DNA of 64,000 bases from Sinorhizobium shofinae. GTDB taxonomy: Bacteria; Pseudomonadota; Alphaproteobacteria; Rhizobiales; Rhizobiaceae. Position 1 is the first letter of the stretch, and every line of letters starts with the position of its first letter. Where the stretch lies: NCBI GenBank assembly GCA_001704765.1, contig MBFK01000150.1, positions 1 through 64,000 on the forward strand, read 5' to 3'. The translations under genes and the position numbers were made by a program. Positions 16,141 to 25,958 of the stretch are shown here, one piece after another. Below the pieces are notes generated by a model that did no database searches, had not been told where the DNA came from, and saw nothing but the letters and a program-made list of their open reading frames with translations.

Positions 16141-19100
16141 ATGACTGTTGAAATCATAGGGCGTGCATGCCTGGCACCTGGAGCGCAATCGCCGCAGGCG
16201 CTCTTCAAAATTCTGCGTCAAGGCATGTGCACCGTGTCCAGCGTGCCAGGCGATCGTTGGGACTTGGCGCGTTTCTGGCACCCGGTGATGGGGACGCAGG
16301 GCAAGACCTATTCGTTTGCCGCCGGCGTTCTCGATACAATCTATGATTTCGACCCGGCCGTGTTCGGCATGTCGCAACGCGAGGCCATGTATATGGACCC
16401 GCAGCAGCGGGTGCTCTTGCAGCTCGCCTGGCGCGCGCTCGAGGACGCAAATATCTCGATAGCGTCGCTGCACGGCGAGAACGTCGGCGTTTATATCGGC
16501 GCATCGAGCCTCGATCACGCCAACCTGACGGTCGAAGATCCGGCTGCCGCCGGCCCCTATTTTATGACCGGCAACACGCTCTCGATCGTCTCCAACCGCA
16601 TTTCGCACGTCTTCGGGCTGAGCGGCCCGAGCATGACCGTCGATACCGCCTGTTCCTCCTCCCTCGTCGCGCTCAACCAGGCGATGCGGGCGCTCAACGC
16701 CGGCGAGATCGACACGGCGATCGTCGGCGGCGTCAATATTCTTGCCCACCCGCTCCCTTTCGTCGGCTTCGCCCAGGCGCGTATGCTGTCACCGGAGGGC
16801 CTTTGCCGCGCCTATGACAACGACGGCGCTGGCTATGTACGCGCCGAAGGCGGCGTGGTCTTTGTCCTGCGGCGGACGGATCGGGCCCGTCGGGAAAGGG
16901 ACAGGAGCTATGCGAGGATCGTCGCCTCCGGCGTCAACTCGGCCGGGCGCACCAACGGTATCTCGCTGCCTTCGCGCGAGGCGCAGGCCAATCTGCTCAG
17001 AGCAATCTATGAAGGCAACGGCATCGACGCCAACCAGGTGGCGTTCGTCGAGGGCCACGGCACTGGCACCAAGGTCGGCGACCCGGCGGAGGTGTGGTCC
17101 ATCGGCACGGTCATCGGCGCCAAGCGCCGGGCTCCGGTGCCGATCGGCTCCATCAAGTCGAATATCGGCCACACCGAGCCGGCCTCGGGCCTGTTCGGCA
17201 TGATGAAGGCCGTGCTGGCGCTCGAACACAACTACCTTCCGGCATCGCTACACTTCGAAACGCCGAACGAGCATATCGATTTCGAGGGCCTCAACGTCCG
17301 CGTAACGGCCAATCCGATCGAGCTCTTGAAGGGCAAGCGCGCACGGCTCGCCGGCATCAACTCCTTCGGCTTCGGCGGCGCCAATGCGCATGTCGTCATC
17401 AGCGATCCGGACCCGATCCCACAGGAAAAGGCCACGGCCGCATCGACGGGACACGTGTTTCTGGCGAGCGCCCACACGCAGTCGAGCCTCGAAAACCTGC
17501 TCAAGGACTATAAGGCGACGTTCGCGAGTGCTTCCAAGGAAGAGACGCGCGCCGTCATCGCCGCTTCGGGCGCGAACCGCACCCATATGCGCCACCGCTT
17601 CGCGGCGCGCAGCGACCATCCCGAGGACATCGTCCGGGCGATCGCCAGCCACCTCGAGAAGCCGGGCTCCGATATCGGCGAAGTCGGCGAGGCGCCGGTC
17701 AAGAATGCGCAGGTCGCCTTCGTCTTCTCCGGCAACGGCTCGCAATGGGCCGGCATGGGCGTCGAGGCCTTCCGCGAAAACCTGCACTTCCGCCAGTCCT
17801 TCACCTCCGTCAGTGCGCTCTTCAAATTCCACTCCGATATCGATCTCAAGGACCTGCTGACTGATCCGGAACTGGACAAGAGGCTCGCAGACACCAAGAT
17901 CGCCCAGCCGCTGCTGTTCGCGATCCAGGCGGCGCTTTCCGACTCGCTCGTGGCGATGGGCATCAAGCCGGCCGCCGTGTTCGGGCATTCCGTCGGCGAG
18001 ATCGCCGCAGCCTATGCGGCCGGCGCGCTGTCGCTGGTCGACGCCGTGTCGATCGTCGCAAAGCGCTCGCTGCACCAGGACCTGCTGGCGGGCCAGGGCA
18101 CGATGGCAGCCGTGATGCTCGGCGAGGAGGCAGCCATCGCCTTTGCGCAGGCGCGCGACCTCAATGAACTCTGCGTGGCAGCCGTCAACGCGCATAATTC
18201 CGTGACGATTTCCGGACCGGCACACGAGGTTACCGCCTTCCGCGACGCCGCTCGCAAGGCGAAGATCCCGGTTCAGATCCTCGACATCAACTATCCCTTC
18301 CACCATCCGATCATCGACCAGGCAAAAGAGGCGTTCCTTGCCGATATTCCCGATATCGCGCCGCGCCGGACGGAACTGACCTACCTCTCGACGGTCACCG
18401 GCAGCGCTCTCGACGGCACGGAGCTCGATCCGGATTATTGGTGGAAAAATGTCCGCGAGCCGGTGCGCTTCCAAGCGGCGGCCGAGGCCGCGCTCGCGCT
18501 CGGCTGCCGGTTGTTCATCGAAATTTCTCCGCGGCCGATCCTCGCCTCCTATGTCAAGGAGACGATCAAGCAGGCGGCGGTTCCGGCAGCGGTCGTGCCA
18601 ACCTTGCTTCGCGATGCCGGAGAGAAGGGGCAGGACCCGATCTCGGCATCGATGGCGCGGGCCGTCGCGCACGGTGCGGCGGTCGATCGGCCCCGCGTCT
18701 ACGGCAAGCGCGACGCCTTCATCGAACTGCCGAGCCTACCATTCGAGCCGGTCGAGCTGCGCCCGCAGACCACCACTGATGCGACCGACCTTTTCGGTCG
18801 TTCCGGCAAGCCCTACCGCCTTACAGGCTGGCGGGGCGACCCCAACAGCGGTAGCTGGAAAAACCATGTCGACGCGCATCTTTTCCCGGATCTCGCCGAA
18901 CACGTCGTCGACGGCAAGGCGATCCTGCCGGGCAGCGGTTTCATCGAGATTGCCGTCTCTGCCGCGCAGCAATATTACGGCAGCGACGAGGTCGAGATCA
19001 CCAATCTCGAGATCGTGCGCCCGCTCGAACTCAGCGACAGCCGGATCATGGAACTCTCGACCATCCTCTCGCCGGAGACGGGCGACATCGAGATCCGTTC

Positions 19101-22100
19101 GCGTGAGCGCCTGTCGGAGGACGACTGGACCGTGCATGCGGTGGCGAGAAGCCGCAAGCCGATAGCCGGTGCGAACGGACAGCATCCGTCCATCTCCGGC
19201 CTGGCCAAGACAGGCGTCGTCACTGCGGCGAAGGCGTATGACACGGCCAAGCAATTCGGGCTGGACTACGGCCCGCGTTTCCAATTGCTCGCAAGAGCTG
19301 TCGCTCACGGGGACCGGCTGATCGATGTCGAGCTGAAGGCTCCGGCCGAGTCGGGGCATCCCCTCGTCAGCTATTCGCTCCATCCGATCTCCGTCGACGC
19401 GACCTTCCACGGGCTGGTGGCGCTCTTCGACCGCTTCACCGGCGACAAGGGCGGCGCTCCTTATATTCCGGTCCGCTTCGGTTCGGTGCGCGTCGTCAAT
19501 GCAGGCAGGCCGATTGCGCGTGCCACGATCGAGATCGAGCGCGTCAGCGCCAATTCGATCAAGGCACGGTTCCACTTCTTCGATGCGGCGGGCGAGCCGA
19601 TCGCGCATTTCGACGATTGCCGTTTCCGCCGGACTTATCTGCGCAAGCACAAGACCCTGGACGGACTGTCCTTCCACTACGAGACGGTTCTGTCCGACGT
19701 GATCCTGCCCGGCACGAAGCTGGCCGGGGCGGTCCCGGCGACGCTGACGGAACCGGCCGGCGCCGACAGCGGCGTCGACAATGCGACGCTGCTCTTCAAT
19801 GCGGCCATCTATCGCGCCTGCCATGAAATCGCTCTTAAGCTGGCGCGCGGAAAGAGCACGATCCAGGGCAATGGCTTGCCTGGCGATTTCGCGTTCCAAT
19901 GCTTCCTGACGAACTGCCTCTACGCACTCGAGGATGCCGGGCTCTGCGAGCACCAGAATGGCAGCTGGAAAGTCGCGCCGGAGTTCACGCTTCCGACCGT
20001 CGAGGAGATCCTCGGCGAGCTCTATGGTGAGCGTCCCGACCGCGCCGTGGAAGCGGTGCTGATCAACAACGCCTATGCGGAGGCGCTGAGCCGTCTCGAC
20101 GTGCTGCTGGCCGGACCGGTCGATAGCGAAGCTGCAGCTTTCCTCGCCGGCTTCATCAGCGACGCAACGCTCGACCACCAGGCCGTCCATTCGGTGGCAA
20201 GCCGGTCGCGCATGGAACACGCCCTCGGCATGGTCGAACGCGCTCTGGCCGCGCAGGTGAATGGCGCTCGCCTGCGCATCGTCGAGTTCGGCAGCGTCTC
20301 CGCGGGCTTCACGCGGCGCTTGGCCGATCTGGCGGCAAGCCATGGAACGACCCTTACCGTCGTCGAACCGCGCGACAACGCCCAGCGCAATCTCGAGATC
20401 GCCTTCGAGGAAGACGCCCATGTGCGCATTCTGAAGAAGAGCGAATTCGCCGCGATCGGGCCCTTCGATCTCGCCGTCAGCGCGTCGGACAACCTCTACC
20501 AATTGATCGAAGAGGAAGCCGACATCCGTACTGCGCTGCGCTCTATGTTGCGGGAAAAGGGCGCGCTGGTCGCTGCCGTCAGTGCTCCGTCGATCTTCAG
20601 TGACTTCGCCTTGGGTCTCTCCGACGGTTGGTTCGAACGCAGCCAGACGGCGGAGTTCGCGATCGGCAATCTCGCCGCGGTGTCGCATTGGCAGAAATGT
20701 CTGACCGATCTCGAGCTCAGCAACGTCAGCGTCAGCGATTGCGAGTGCCCGCATGGCAATACGATCCTGATCGAGGCGCGCGGCACGGCGGCCGCGGCAG
20801 GGCCGGCAAGCGACGCTGGCGCCGTTCCGTATCTGCTGATCGAAACGGCCGCCCGGCGCCGCTCGACTCCTGCTGAGGCCATCCCGGTTGCCGTCTCGGG
20901 CGACATGGCTGCTGATATCGCCGTGCTCGGGGCGGCGCTCGATGGGCTCGGCGAAAAGCCGGTCCGCGCGGTTTTCGTCTCCGCAACGGCAGACCGCATT
21001 GGCGACGCCGATTCCGCCTTGCTGCAGACGCAGGTGCTGGCGCTCAGCGCCTTTGCCGAAGCGCTCAAGCAGCGTGTCGGGAGCGCCGAGCCTGCCGGAG
21101 ACGCGCGTCCCCGTCTCGTGCTGGTGGCGCCGGGCGGCGCTCCGGTGTCGGAATCGGCAAGCTCGGGTGTGAATTCGGGATTGTGGACATTCGTCCGCGT
21201 GTTGCAAAACGAGTACGAATTCCTCGACGTTCACTCGCTCGATCTCTCCGGCCATTCCGGAGCGAGCCACGAGGAGATGCTTGCCTCGGCGCTGCCGCTG
21301 CTTACCAGCGAGGGCTCCAACCGCGAATGGCTGCTTGATCGGGCGACGGGCCTGGTCTCGGAAATCCGGGCCGTATCCGGTCCCACCGTCAAGACCGAAG
21401 GCAAGATCAGCGCTTTCTCGGCTGCTACCATTCGCCAGCGCGTCAGCTCCCAAGTGGGCAGCATCGCCTGGGAAGAAACCGATGTGCCGCGGGCCGGACC
21501 CGGGGAGATCGTCGTCTCAGTCGCCGCCACGGGTCTCAACTTCCGCGACGTCATGTGGGCCATGGGCCTGCTGCCGGAAGAAGCGCTCGAAGATGGCTTC
21601 GCCGGCGCGACGATCGGCATGGAGCTTTCCGGCCATGTGGTCGAAGTCGGCAAAGGCATTGACGATCTCGGCGTCGGCGATGCGGTGATGGCAATCGCCT
21701 CATCCGCCTTCTCGACGCATGCGGTCGTCTCCCGGGCAGGCGTCGCCAAGCTGCCACAGACGATCAGCCCGGTGGCCGCCGCCACCCTGCCCGTCGCCTT
21801 CCTCACCGCCTATTATGCGATGGTCGAGCTCGGCCGTATCCGGGCGGGCGAGACGATCCTCATTCACGGCGCTGCCGGCGGGGTCGGCCTGGCCGCACTC
21901 CAGGTCGCCAGGCTGAAGGGCGCCAAGGTCATCGCGACGGCTGGAACCCGTGAAAAGCGGCGTTTCCTGACGATGCTCGGCGCCGATCACGTCTTCGATT
22001 CCCGTTCGCTCGGCTTCGTCCATGATGTCCGCGCCGTCACCGGCGGTGAAGGGGTCGATCTCGTTCTCAACTCGCTCTTCGCCGAGGCGATGGAGCAGAG

Positions 22101-23643
22101 TCTCGCCCTCGTCAAACCTTTCGGGCGGTTCCTGGAACTCGGTAAGCGCGACTATTACGCCGACAGCAAGATCGGCCTCAGGCCATTCCGCCGCAACGTC
22201 AGCTATTTCGGCATCGACGCGGACCAGCTCCTCGTCAATCAGCCGGATTTGACTAAGCGCATCTTCATGGAGATCGGCGCGCTGTTCGATCAGGGGAGGC
22301 TGACGCCGCTTCCCTATCGCGCCTTCGATTTCGACGAGATCGGCAATGCGTTCCGGCTGATGCAGAACGCCGGCCATATCGGCAAGATCGTCGTGCTCCC
22401 GCCGGTCGCCGGCAAGCATGAGATTGCCGCGAAGCCACGCAGGGGCATGAAGGTCGATCCGGACGGCATGCATCTTGTTGTCGGCGGTATCGGCGGCTTC
22501 GGCCTGGTGGCGGCCAAGTGGCTTGTCGACAAGGGGGCGCGCAATATCGCTCTGTGTTCACGCCGCGGCCAACCGGACGCCGAGACGAGCGCGACGATCG
22601 AACGCTGGCAGAAGGCTGGCGTGTCGGCATCGCTCCACGCCTGCGATGTCACCGATGCCGCTGCTATGGAAGCGCTTCTTGCGACACTTCGGGCGCAGGC
22701 GCCGCTTCGCTCGATCGTGCATGCGGCAATGGTGCTCGATGATGCGCTGATCAGCAACTTGAACCGCGAGCGCAACCGACCGGTCATCGACGTGAAAGCG
22801 AAGGGCGCGGCGATCCTCGACCGTCTCACGCGCGCCGACGCGCTCGACAACTTCATCCTGTTCTCCTCCGCAACGACGCTCGTCGGCAATCCGGGCCAGG
22901 CGAACTATGTGGCGGCCAACGGCTACCTTGAGGGCCTCGCCCGCGCACGGCGTGCGAAGGGGCTGGTCGGGCTGGCAGTCGGCTTCGGCGCCATCGCCGA
23001 TGCGGGTTATTTGACGCAGAACGCCGACGTGAACGACCTTCTCGCCAAGCGCATCGGGAAGACGGCGCTCAAGGCCCAGGTGGCGCTCGACATGGTCGAG
23101 AGCCATATCGCCGCCGATCCGGGCACCGTCGATGCCGCCGTCGTGATGATCTCGGAAATCGACTGGTCGGCGGCGCGCAACCTGCCGGTTGCCCGAAACG
23201 CGCTCTTCGAAGTGATCCTGCGCAGCGCCGACCAGCACGCCTCCGGCGCCGAGGGCACCAAGATGGACCTCGTGGCGATGATCGAGGGCAAGTCGCCGCA
23301 GGAGGCAGAGGACATCCTGTTCGATCTGGTCGCGAGCGAGATCGCCGCCATTCTTCGCGTGGCCAAGGATACGGTGACGCGCGGCAAGATCCTGAAGGAA
23401 ATCGGCCTCGACAGCCTGATGGCGGTCGAGCTCGGCATCAGCTTCCAGCAGAACACCGGATTCGACATGCCCCTGAGCGGCGTCGCCGACAACACGACCG
23501 TCGGAGATGTTGCGCGCAAGCTTTATGAAAAGGTAAGCAAACGCGATCAGAGCGACGACGCCGAAACTGCCGACGACAAGCTCGTCACCGAACTGACGCA
23601 ACGCCATATCGGAGCGGCCAAGGAAAAAGCACTGAGCCAATGA
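16141..23643 (+). CDS. rkpA: RkpA, reducing polyketide/fatty-acid-synthase-like multidomain protein
   Basis: A 2500-residue type I megasynthase that would build an acyl chain for capsule production. Domains in order: ketosynthase (1-425; DTACSSS Cys171, GHGTGT His306, NIGHTEP His344), acyltransferase (about 525-820; GHSVGE Ser617), dehydratase (about 900-1170; HxxxGxxxxP with His921), a degenerate methyltransferase-like region (about 1400-1560; EFGSVSAGF where the SAM glycine motif is expected), enoylreductase (about 1755-2095; HGAAGGVG), ketoreductase (about 2105-2300; GGIGGFG, NYVAANG), and acyl carrier (GLDSL, Ser2425). There is no thioesterase. The ATGA overlap couples it to rkpG, which may release the chain. 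Confidence 0.95.
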   Translation: MTVEIIGRACLAPGAQSPQALFKILRQGMCTVSSVPGDRWDLARFWHPVMGTQGKTYSFAAGVLDTIYDFDPAVFGMSQREAMYMDPQQRVLLQLAWRALEDANISIASLHGENVGVYIGASSLDHANLTVEDPAAAGPYFMTGNTLSIVSNRISHVFGLSGPSMTVDTACSSSLVALNQAMRALNAGEIDTAIVGGVNILAHPLPFVGFAQARMLSPEGLCRAYDNDGAGYVRAEGGVVFVLRRTDRARRERDRSYARIVASGVNSAGRTNGISLPSREAQANLLRAIYEGNGIDANQVAFVEGHGTGTKVGDPAEVWSIGTVIGAKRRAPVPIGSIKSNIGHTEPASGLFGMMKAVLALEHNYLPASLHFETPNEHIDFEGLNVRVTANPIELLKGKRARLAGINSFGFGGANAHVVISDPDPIPQEKATAASTGHVFLASAHTQSSLENLLKDYKATFASASKEETRAVIAASGANRTHMRHRFAARSDHPEDIVRAIASHLEKPGSDIGEVGEAPVKNAQVAFVFSGNGSQWAGMGVEAFRENLHFRQSFTSVSALFKFHSDIDLKDLLTDPELDKRLADTKIAQPLLFAIQAALSDSLVAMGIKPAAVFGHSVGEIAAAYAAGALSLVDAVSIVAKRSLHQDLLAGQGTMAAVMLGEEAAIAFAQARDLNELCVAAVNAHNSVTISGPAHEVTAFRDAARKAKIPVQILDINYPFHHPIIDQAKEAFLADIPDIAPRRTELTYLSTVTGSALDGTELDPDYWWKNVREPVRFQAAAEAALALGCRLFIEISPRPILASYVKETIKQAAVPAAVVPTLLRDAGEKGQDPISASMARAVAHGAAVDRPRVYGKRDAFIELPSLPFEPVELRPQTTTDATDLFGRSGKPYRLTGWRGDPNSGSWKNHVDAHLFPDLAEHVVDGKAILPGSGFIEIAVSAAQQYYGSDEVEITNLEIVRPLELSDSRIMELSTILSPETGDIEIRSRERLSEDDWTVHAVARSRKPIAGANGQHPSISGLAKTGVVTAAKAYDTAKQFGLDYGPRFQLLARAVAHGDRLIDVELKAPAESGHPLVSYSLHPISVDATFHGLVALFDRFTGDKGGAPYIPVRFGSVRVVNAGRPIARATIEIERVSANSIKARFHFFDAAGEPIAHFDDCRFRRTYLRKHKTLDGLSFHYETVLSDVILPGTKLAGAVPATLTEPAGADSGVDNATLLFNAAIYRACHEIALKLARGKSTIQGNGLPGDFAFQCFLTNCLYALEDAGLCEHQNGSWKVAPEFTLPTVEEILGELYGERPDRAVEAVLINNAYAEALSRLDVLLAGPVDSEAAAFLAGFISDATLDHQAVHSVASRSRMEHALGMVERALAAQVNGARLRIVEFGSVSAGFTRRLADLAASHGTTLTVVEPRDNAQRNLEIAFEEDAHVRILKKSEFAAIGPFDLAVSASDNLYQLIEEEADIRTALRSMLREKGALVAAVSAPSIFSDFALGLSDGWFERSQTAEFAIGNLAAVSHWQKCLTDLELSNVSVSDCECPHGNTILIEARGTAAAAGPASDAGAVPYLLIETAARRRSTPAEAIPVAVSGDMAADIAVLGAALDGLGEKPVRAVFVSATADRIGDADSALLQTQVLALSAFAEALKQRVGSAEPAGDARPRLVLVAPGGAPVSESASSGVNSGLWTFVRVLQNEYEFLDVHSLDLSGHSGASHEEMLASALPLLTSEGSNREWLLDRATGLVSEIRAVSGPTVKTEGKISAFSAATIRQRVSSQVGSIAWEETDVPRAGPGEIVVSVAATGLNFRDVMWAMGLLPEEALEDGFAGATIGMELSGHVVEVGKGIDDLGVGDAVMAIASSAFSTHAVVSRAGVAKLPQTISPVAAATLPVAFLTAYYAMVELGRIRAGETILIHGAAGGVGLAALQVARLKGAKVIATAGTREKRRFLTMLGADHVFDSRSLGFVHDVRAVTGGEGVDLVLNSLFAEAMEQSLALVKPFGRFLELGKRDYYADSKIGLRPFRRNVSYFGIDADQLLVNQPDLTKRIFMEIGALFDQGRLTPLPYRAFDFDEIGNAFRLMQNAGHIGKIVVLPPVAGKHEIAAKPRRGMKVDPDGMHLVVGGIGGFGLVAAKWLVDKGARNIALCSRRGQPDAETSATIERWQKAGVSASLHACDVTDAAAMEALLATLRAQAPLRSIVHAAMVLDDALISNLNRERNRPVIDVKAKGAAILDRLTRADALDNFILFSSATTLVGNPGQANYVAANGYLEGLARARRAKGLVGLAVGFGAIADAGYLTQNADVNDLLAKRIGKTALKAQVALDMVESHIAADPGTVDAAVVMISEIDWSAARNLPVARNALFEVILRSADQHASGAEGTKMDLVAMIEGKSPQEAEDILFDLVASEIAAILRVAKDTVTRGKILKEIGLDSLMAVELGISFQQNTGFDMPLSGVADNTTVGDVARKLYEKVSKRDQSDDAETADDKLVTELTQRHIGAAKEKALSQ

Positions 23644-25055
23644 GCAACGACGGAAACGGCCAGACCTTCTCCAAGATGAACAGCAGCCTCAAGGAGAACC
23701 TGCTGGACAGGATGAGGAACACTCATCAATCCTCCGAGCGCAACCGGATGGCGCGCTCGGAACGGGAGTTGCCGCCTGCCCCGCGTCGCCAACAGGCTCG
23801 CTTCGAGGACCTGCCGGAATACAAGCAGGTGCAGGCGCAGAAGTTCGCGAGCGAGCAGCTTGGCATCGCCAATCCGTTCTATCGGGCGCATCAGACAGCC
23901 GCCGGCGCGACGACGATGATCGACGGCCGAAAGCTCATCAACTTCGCTTCCTATGACTATCTAGGGCTGAACAGGCACGCCCGCGTCCTCGACCGGGCAC
24001 GCGAGACGATCGAAACCTTCGGGATTTCCGCCTCGGCGAGCAGGCTTGTGGCAGGCGAAAGGCCGGTGCATGTCGAGCTCGAGGAGCGGATCGCACGTTT
24101 CTACGGCGTCGAGGCGGCCGTCTGCTTCGTCAGCGGCTACCTCACCAATGTCACGGCCATAGGCTGCCTTTTGGGGCCGAAGGACCTCGTCATCCATGAC
24201 GAGTTCATCCACAACAGCGCGCTTGCCGGCATCAAGCTTTCGGGCGCAGCGCGCCGCCTGTTCAAGCACAACGATACGGCCGACCTGGAACATGTGCTGC
24301 GGACCGTTTCCGGCGACTATCGCCACATCATGGTAATCGTCGAGGGCATCTATTCGATGGATGGCGATGTCGCCAACTTGCCTGCCCTCCTGAAGCTCAA
24401 GGCTGAATTCGGCTTCTGGCTGATGGTTGACGAGGCCCATTCGCTGGGCGTTCTGGGTCGCCGGGGCAAGGGCTTGGCCGAGCATTTTGGCGTCGATCCG
24501 CACGAAGTCGACATCTGGATGGGGACGCTGTCGAAAACCACTTCGAGCTGCGGCGGCTATATCGCCGGCAGCGAGGCACTCGCGGCCGTGCTCAAGGCGT
24601 CGGCCGGCGGCTTCGTCTACAGCGTCGGCCTCGCGCCCGTTCTCGGCGCATCGGCGGTTGCGAGCCTCGACGTTCTCGAACGGGAGCCGGAGCGCACCGC
24701 AGCGCTGAGGCGCAATGGCGGCCTGTTCCTGAAGCTCGCTAAGGAGGCTGGTCTCGACACCGGGTTGAGCGGCGGTTACTCGGTCGTGCCGGTGATTGTT
24801 GGCGATTCCCTCAGGGCGGTACAGCTTTCGAACGATCTGCTCGCCGCCGGCATCAACGTGCTGCCGATCATCCATCCCGCAGTCCCGGAGGGTATGGCGC
24901 GACTGCGCTTCTTCATCACCAGCGAGCATACCGAGGAGCAGGTCCGTCGCACCGTGACGCTGACCGCCGAGCGCCTCAAGGATCTCGTCGAACGGAATTT
25001 CGGCCTCGGCGGCGTCGATATCGATCAGATGCTGAAGACCCTCTCGGCGCGCTAG
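23640..25055 (+). CDS. rkpG: RkpG, alpha-oxoamine synthase family acyltransferase
   Basis: A 471-residue PLP enzyme of the family that includes serine palmitoyltransferase, KBL and BioF. Members condense an acyl-CoA or acyl-ACP with an amino acid and release CO2. The catalytic core starts near residue 75 (DYLGLNRHARV). It has the SRLVAGERPVH segment, the aspartate in VDEAHSLGVLG, and the PLP lysine 299 in GTLSKTTSSCGGYI. The N-terminal 70 residues are charged and lack similarity to BioF. The start overlaps the rkpA stop by 4 bases. I infer it off-loads RkpA's ACP-bound chain. The amino acid substrate is unknown. Confidence 0.93.
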   Translation: MSNDGNGQTFSKMNSSLKENLLDRMRNTHQSSERNRMARSERELPPAPRRQQARFEDLPEYKQVQAQKFASEQLGIANPFYRAHQTAAGATTMIDGRKLINFASYDYLGLNRHARVLDRARETIETFGISASASRLVAGERPVHVELEERIARFYGVEAAVCFVSGYLTNVTAIGCLLGPKDLVIHDEFIHNSALAGIKLSGAARRLFKHNDTADLEHVLRTVSGDYRHIMVIVEGIYSMDGDVANLPALLKLKAEFGFWLMVDEAHSLGVLGRRGKGLAEHFGVDPHEVDIWMGTLSKTTSSCGGYIAGSEALAAVLKASAGGFVYSVGLAPVLGASAVASLDVLEREPERTAALRRNGGLFLKLAKEAGLDTGLSGGYSVVPVIVGDSLRAVQLSNDLLAAGINVLPIIHPAVPEGMARLRFFITSEHTEEQVRRTVTLTAERLKDLVERNFGLGGVDIDQMLKTLSAR

Positions 25056-25100
25056 ACATCGTCGCTGCACCAAGGCCGCGGCGGCAGGCAGGTTTACTGC

Positions 25101-25904
25101 ATGACCCATGTGATCATAACCGGCGGCTCCAGCGGCATAGGCCTGGCACTCGCATTCCTCTATGCGGGCCGCGGCGCTCGGATCTCGCTCATTGCGCGTT
25201 CGCGCGATCTCCTGGAATTGGCGGCGCAGAAGCTCGTTTCAAAATACGGCGCACGAGCCAGCGAAATCCATATCGAAACCGCCGATGTCGCGACCGAGGA
25301 AGAAATCGGCTCTGCGATTGGCCGCTGCGTCGAGGTGCTAGGCCCCTGCGATATTCTCGTGACCTCCGCGGGTATTGTCGAACCGGCTCCGTTCGAAGAC
25401 ACGTCAAGCACCGCCTTCCGCCGCCAGATGGAAACGAACTTTTCCGGTACCGTACACGCGGTGCGCGCCGTCTACCCCGACATGGCACGGCGGCGGAGCG
25501 GGCATATCGTGATGATTTCCTCGGGTGCCGCACTTATCGGCATCTACGGCTACACGGCCTATTGCGCGTCGAAGTTCGCCCTGCACGGCTTTGCCCAGGC
25601 GCTGCGCAGCGAAGCGCGCTGTCACGACGTCGGCGTATCGGTGAGCTTTCCGCCGGATACGGAGACGCCGCAATTCGAGCGGGAAATCGCCCAGCGCCCG
25701 CGGGAGGCAAGCGTGGTGATGGGGGCGGTCCGTCCCTGGACCGCCGAAGCCGTTGCCAGGAAGATCGTTGACGGCGTCGAGAGGAGACGGTTCGAGATCT
25801 ATTTCGGCCTCACGCTCTTCCTGCTCGGGCGCTTCGGCCCGGCCGTCCGGCCGCTCATCAACTGGTGGTTCGATAAGGCGATCGCGCGCAGCCGTGGACG
25901 GTGA
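25101..25904 (+). CDS. rkpH: RkpH, short-chain dehydrogenase (3-ketosphinganine reductase-like)
   Basis: A 267-residue SDR with the nucleotide motif TGGSSGIG (residues 7-14), Ser140/141 and the catalytic YCASK (Tyr154, Lys158). The C-terminal extension (residues 195-265) has a hydrophobic helix (FGLTLFLLGRFGPAV), as in 3-ketodihydrosphingosine reductases that sit at a membrane. It would reduce a beta-keto group with NADPH. Placed 45 bp after rkpG, it fits reduction of RkpG's alpha-amino ketone product. The substrate is inferred, not shown. Confidence 0.93.
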   Translation: MTHVIITGGSSGIGLALAFLYAGRGARISLIARSRDLLELAAQKLVSKYGARASEIHIETADVATEEEIGSAIGRCVEVLGPCDILVTSAGIVEPAPFEDTSSTAFRRQMETNFSGTVHAVRAVYPDMARRRSGHIVMISSGAALIGIYGYTAYCASKFALHGFAQALRSEARCHDVGVSVSFPPDTETPQFEREIAQRPREASVVMGAVRPWTAEAVARKIVDGVERRRFEIYFGLTLFLLGRFGPAVRPLINWWFDKAIARSRGR

Positions 25905-25958
25905 CGGTGGACCGGTCCACGCGGCTTGTCGCTGGCGACGTTAGCCTTTAAGTGTCGG

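Noticed and set aside
18736-21453. 905-codon minus-strand frame inside rkpA
   Set aside because: Very long, but it is wholly antisense to the dehydratase-to-enoylreductase part of rkpA. Its composition (Arg, Asp, Glu, Leu) is typical of a shadow and it has no recognisable domain.
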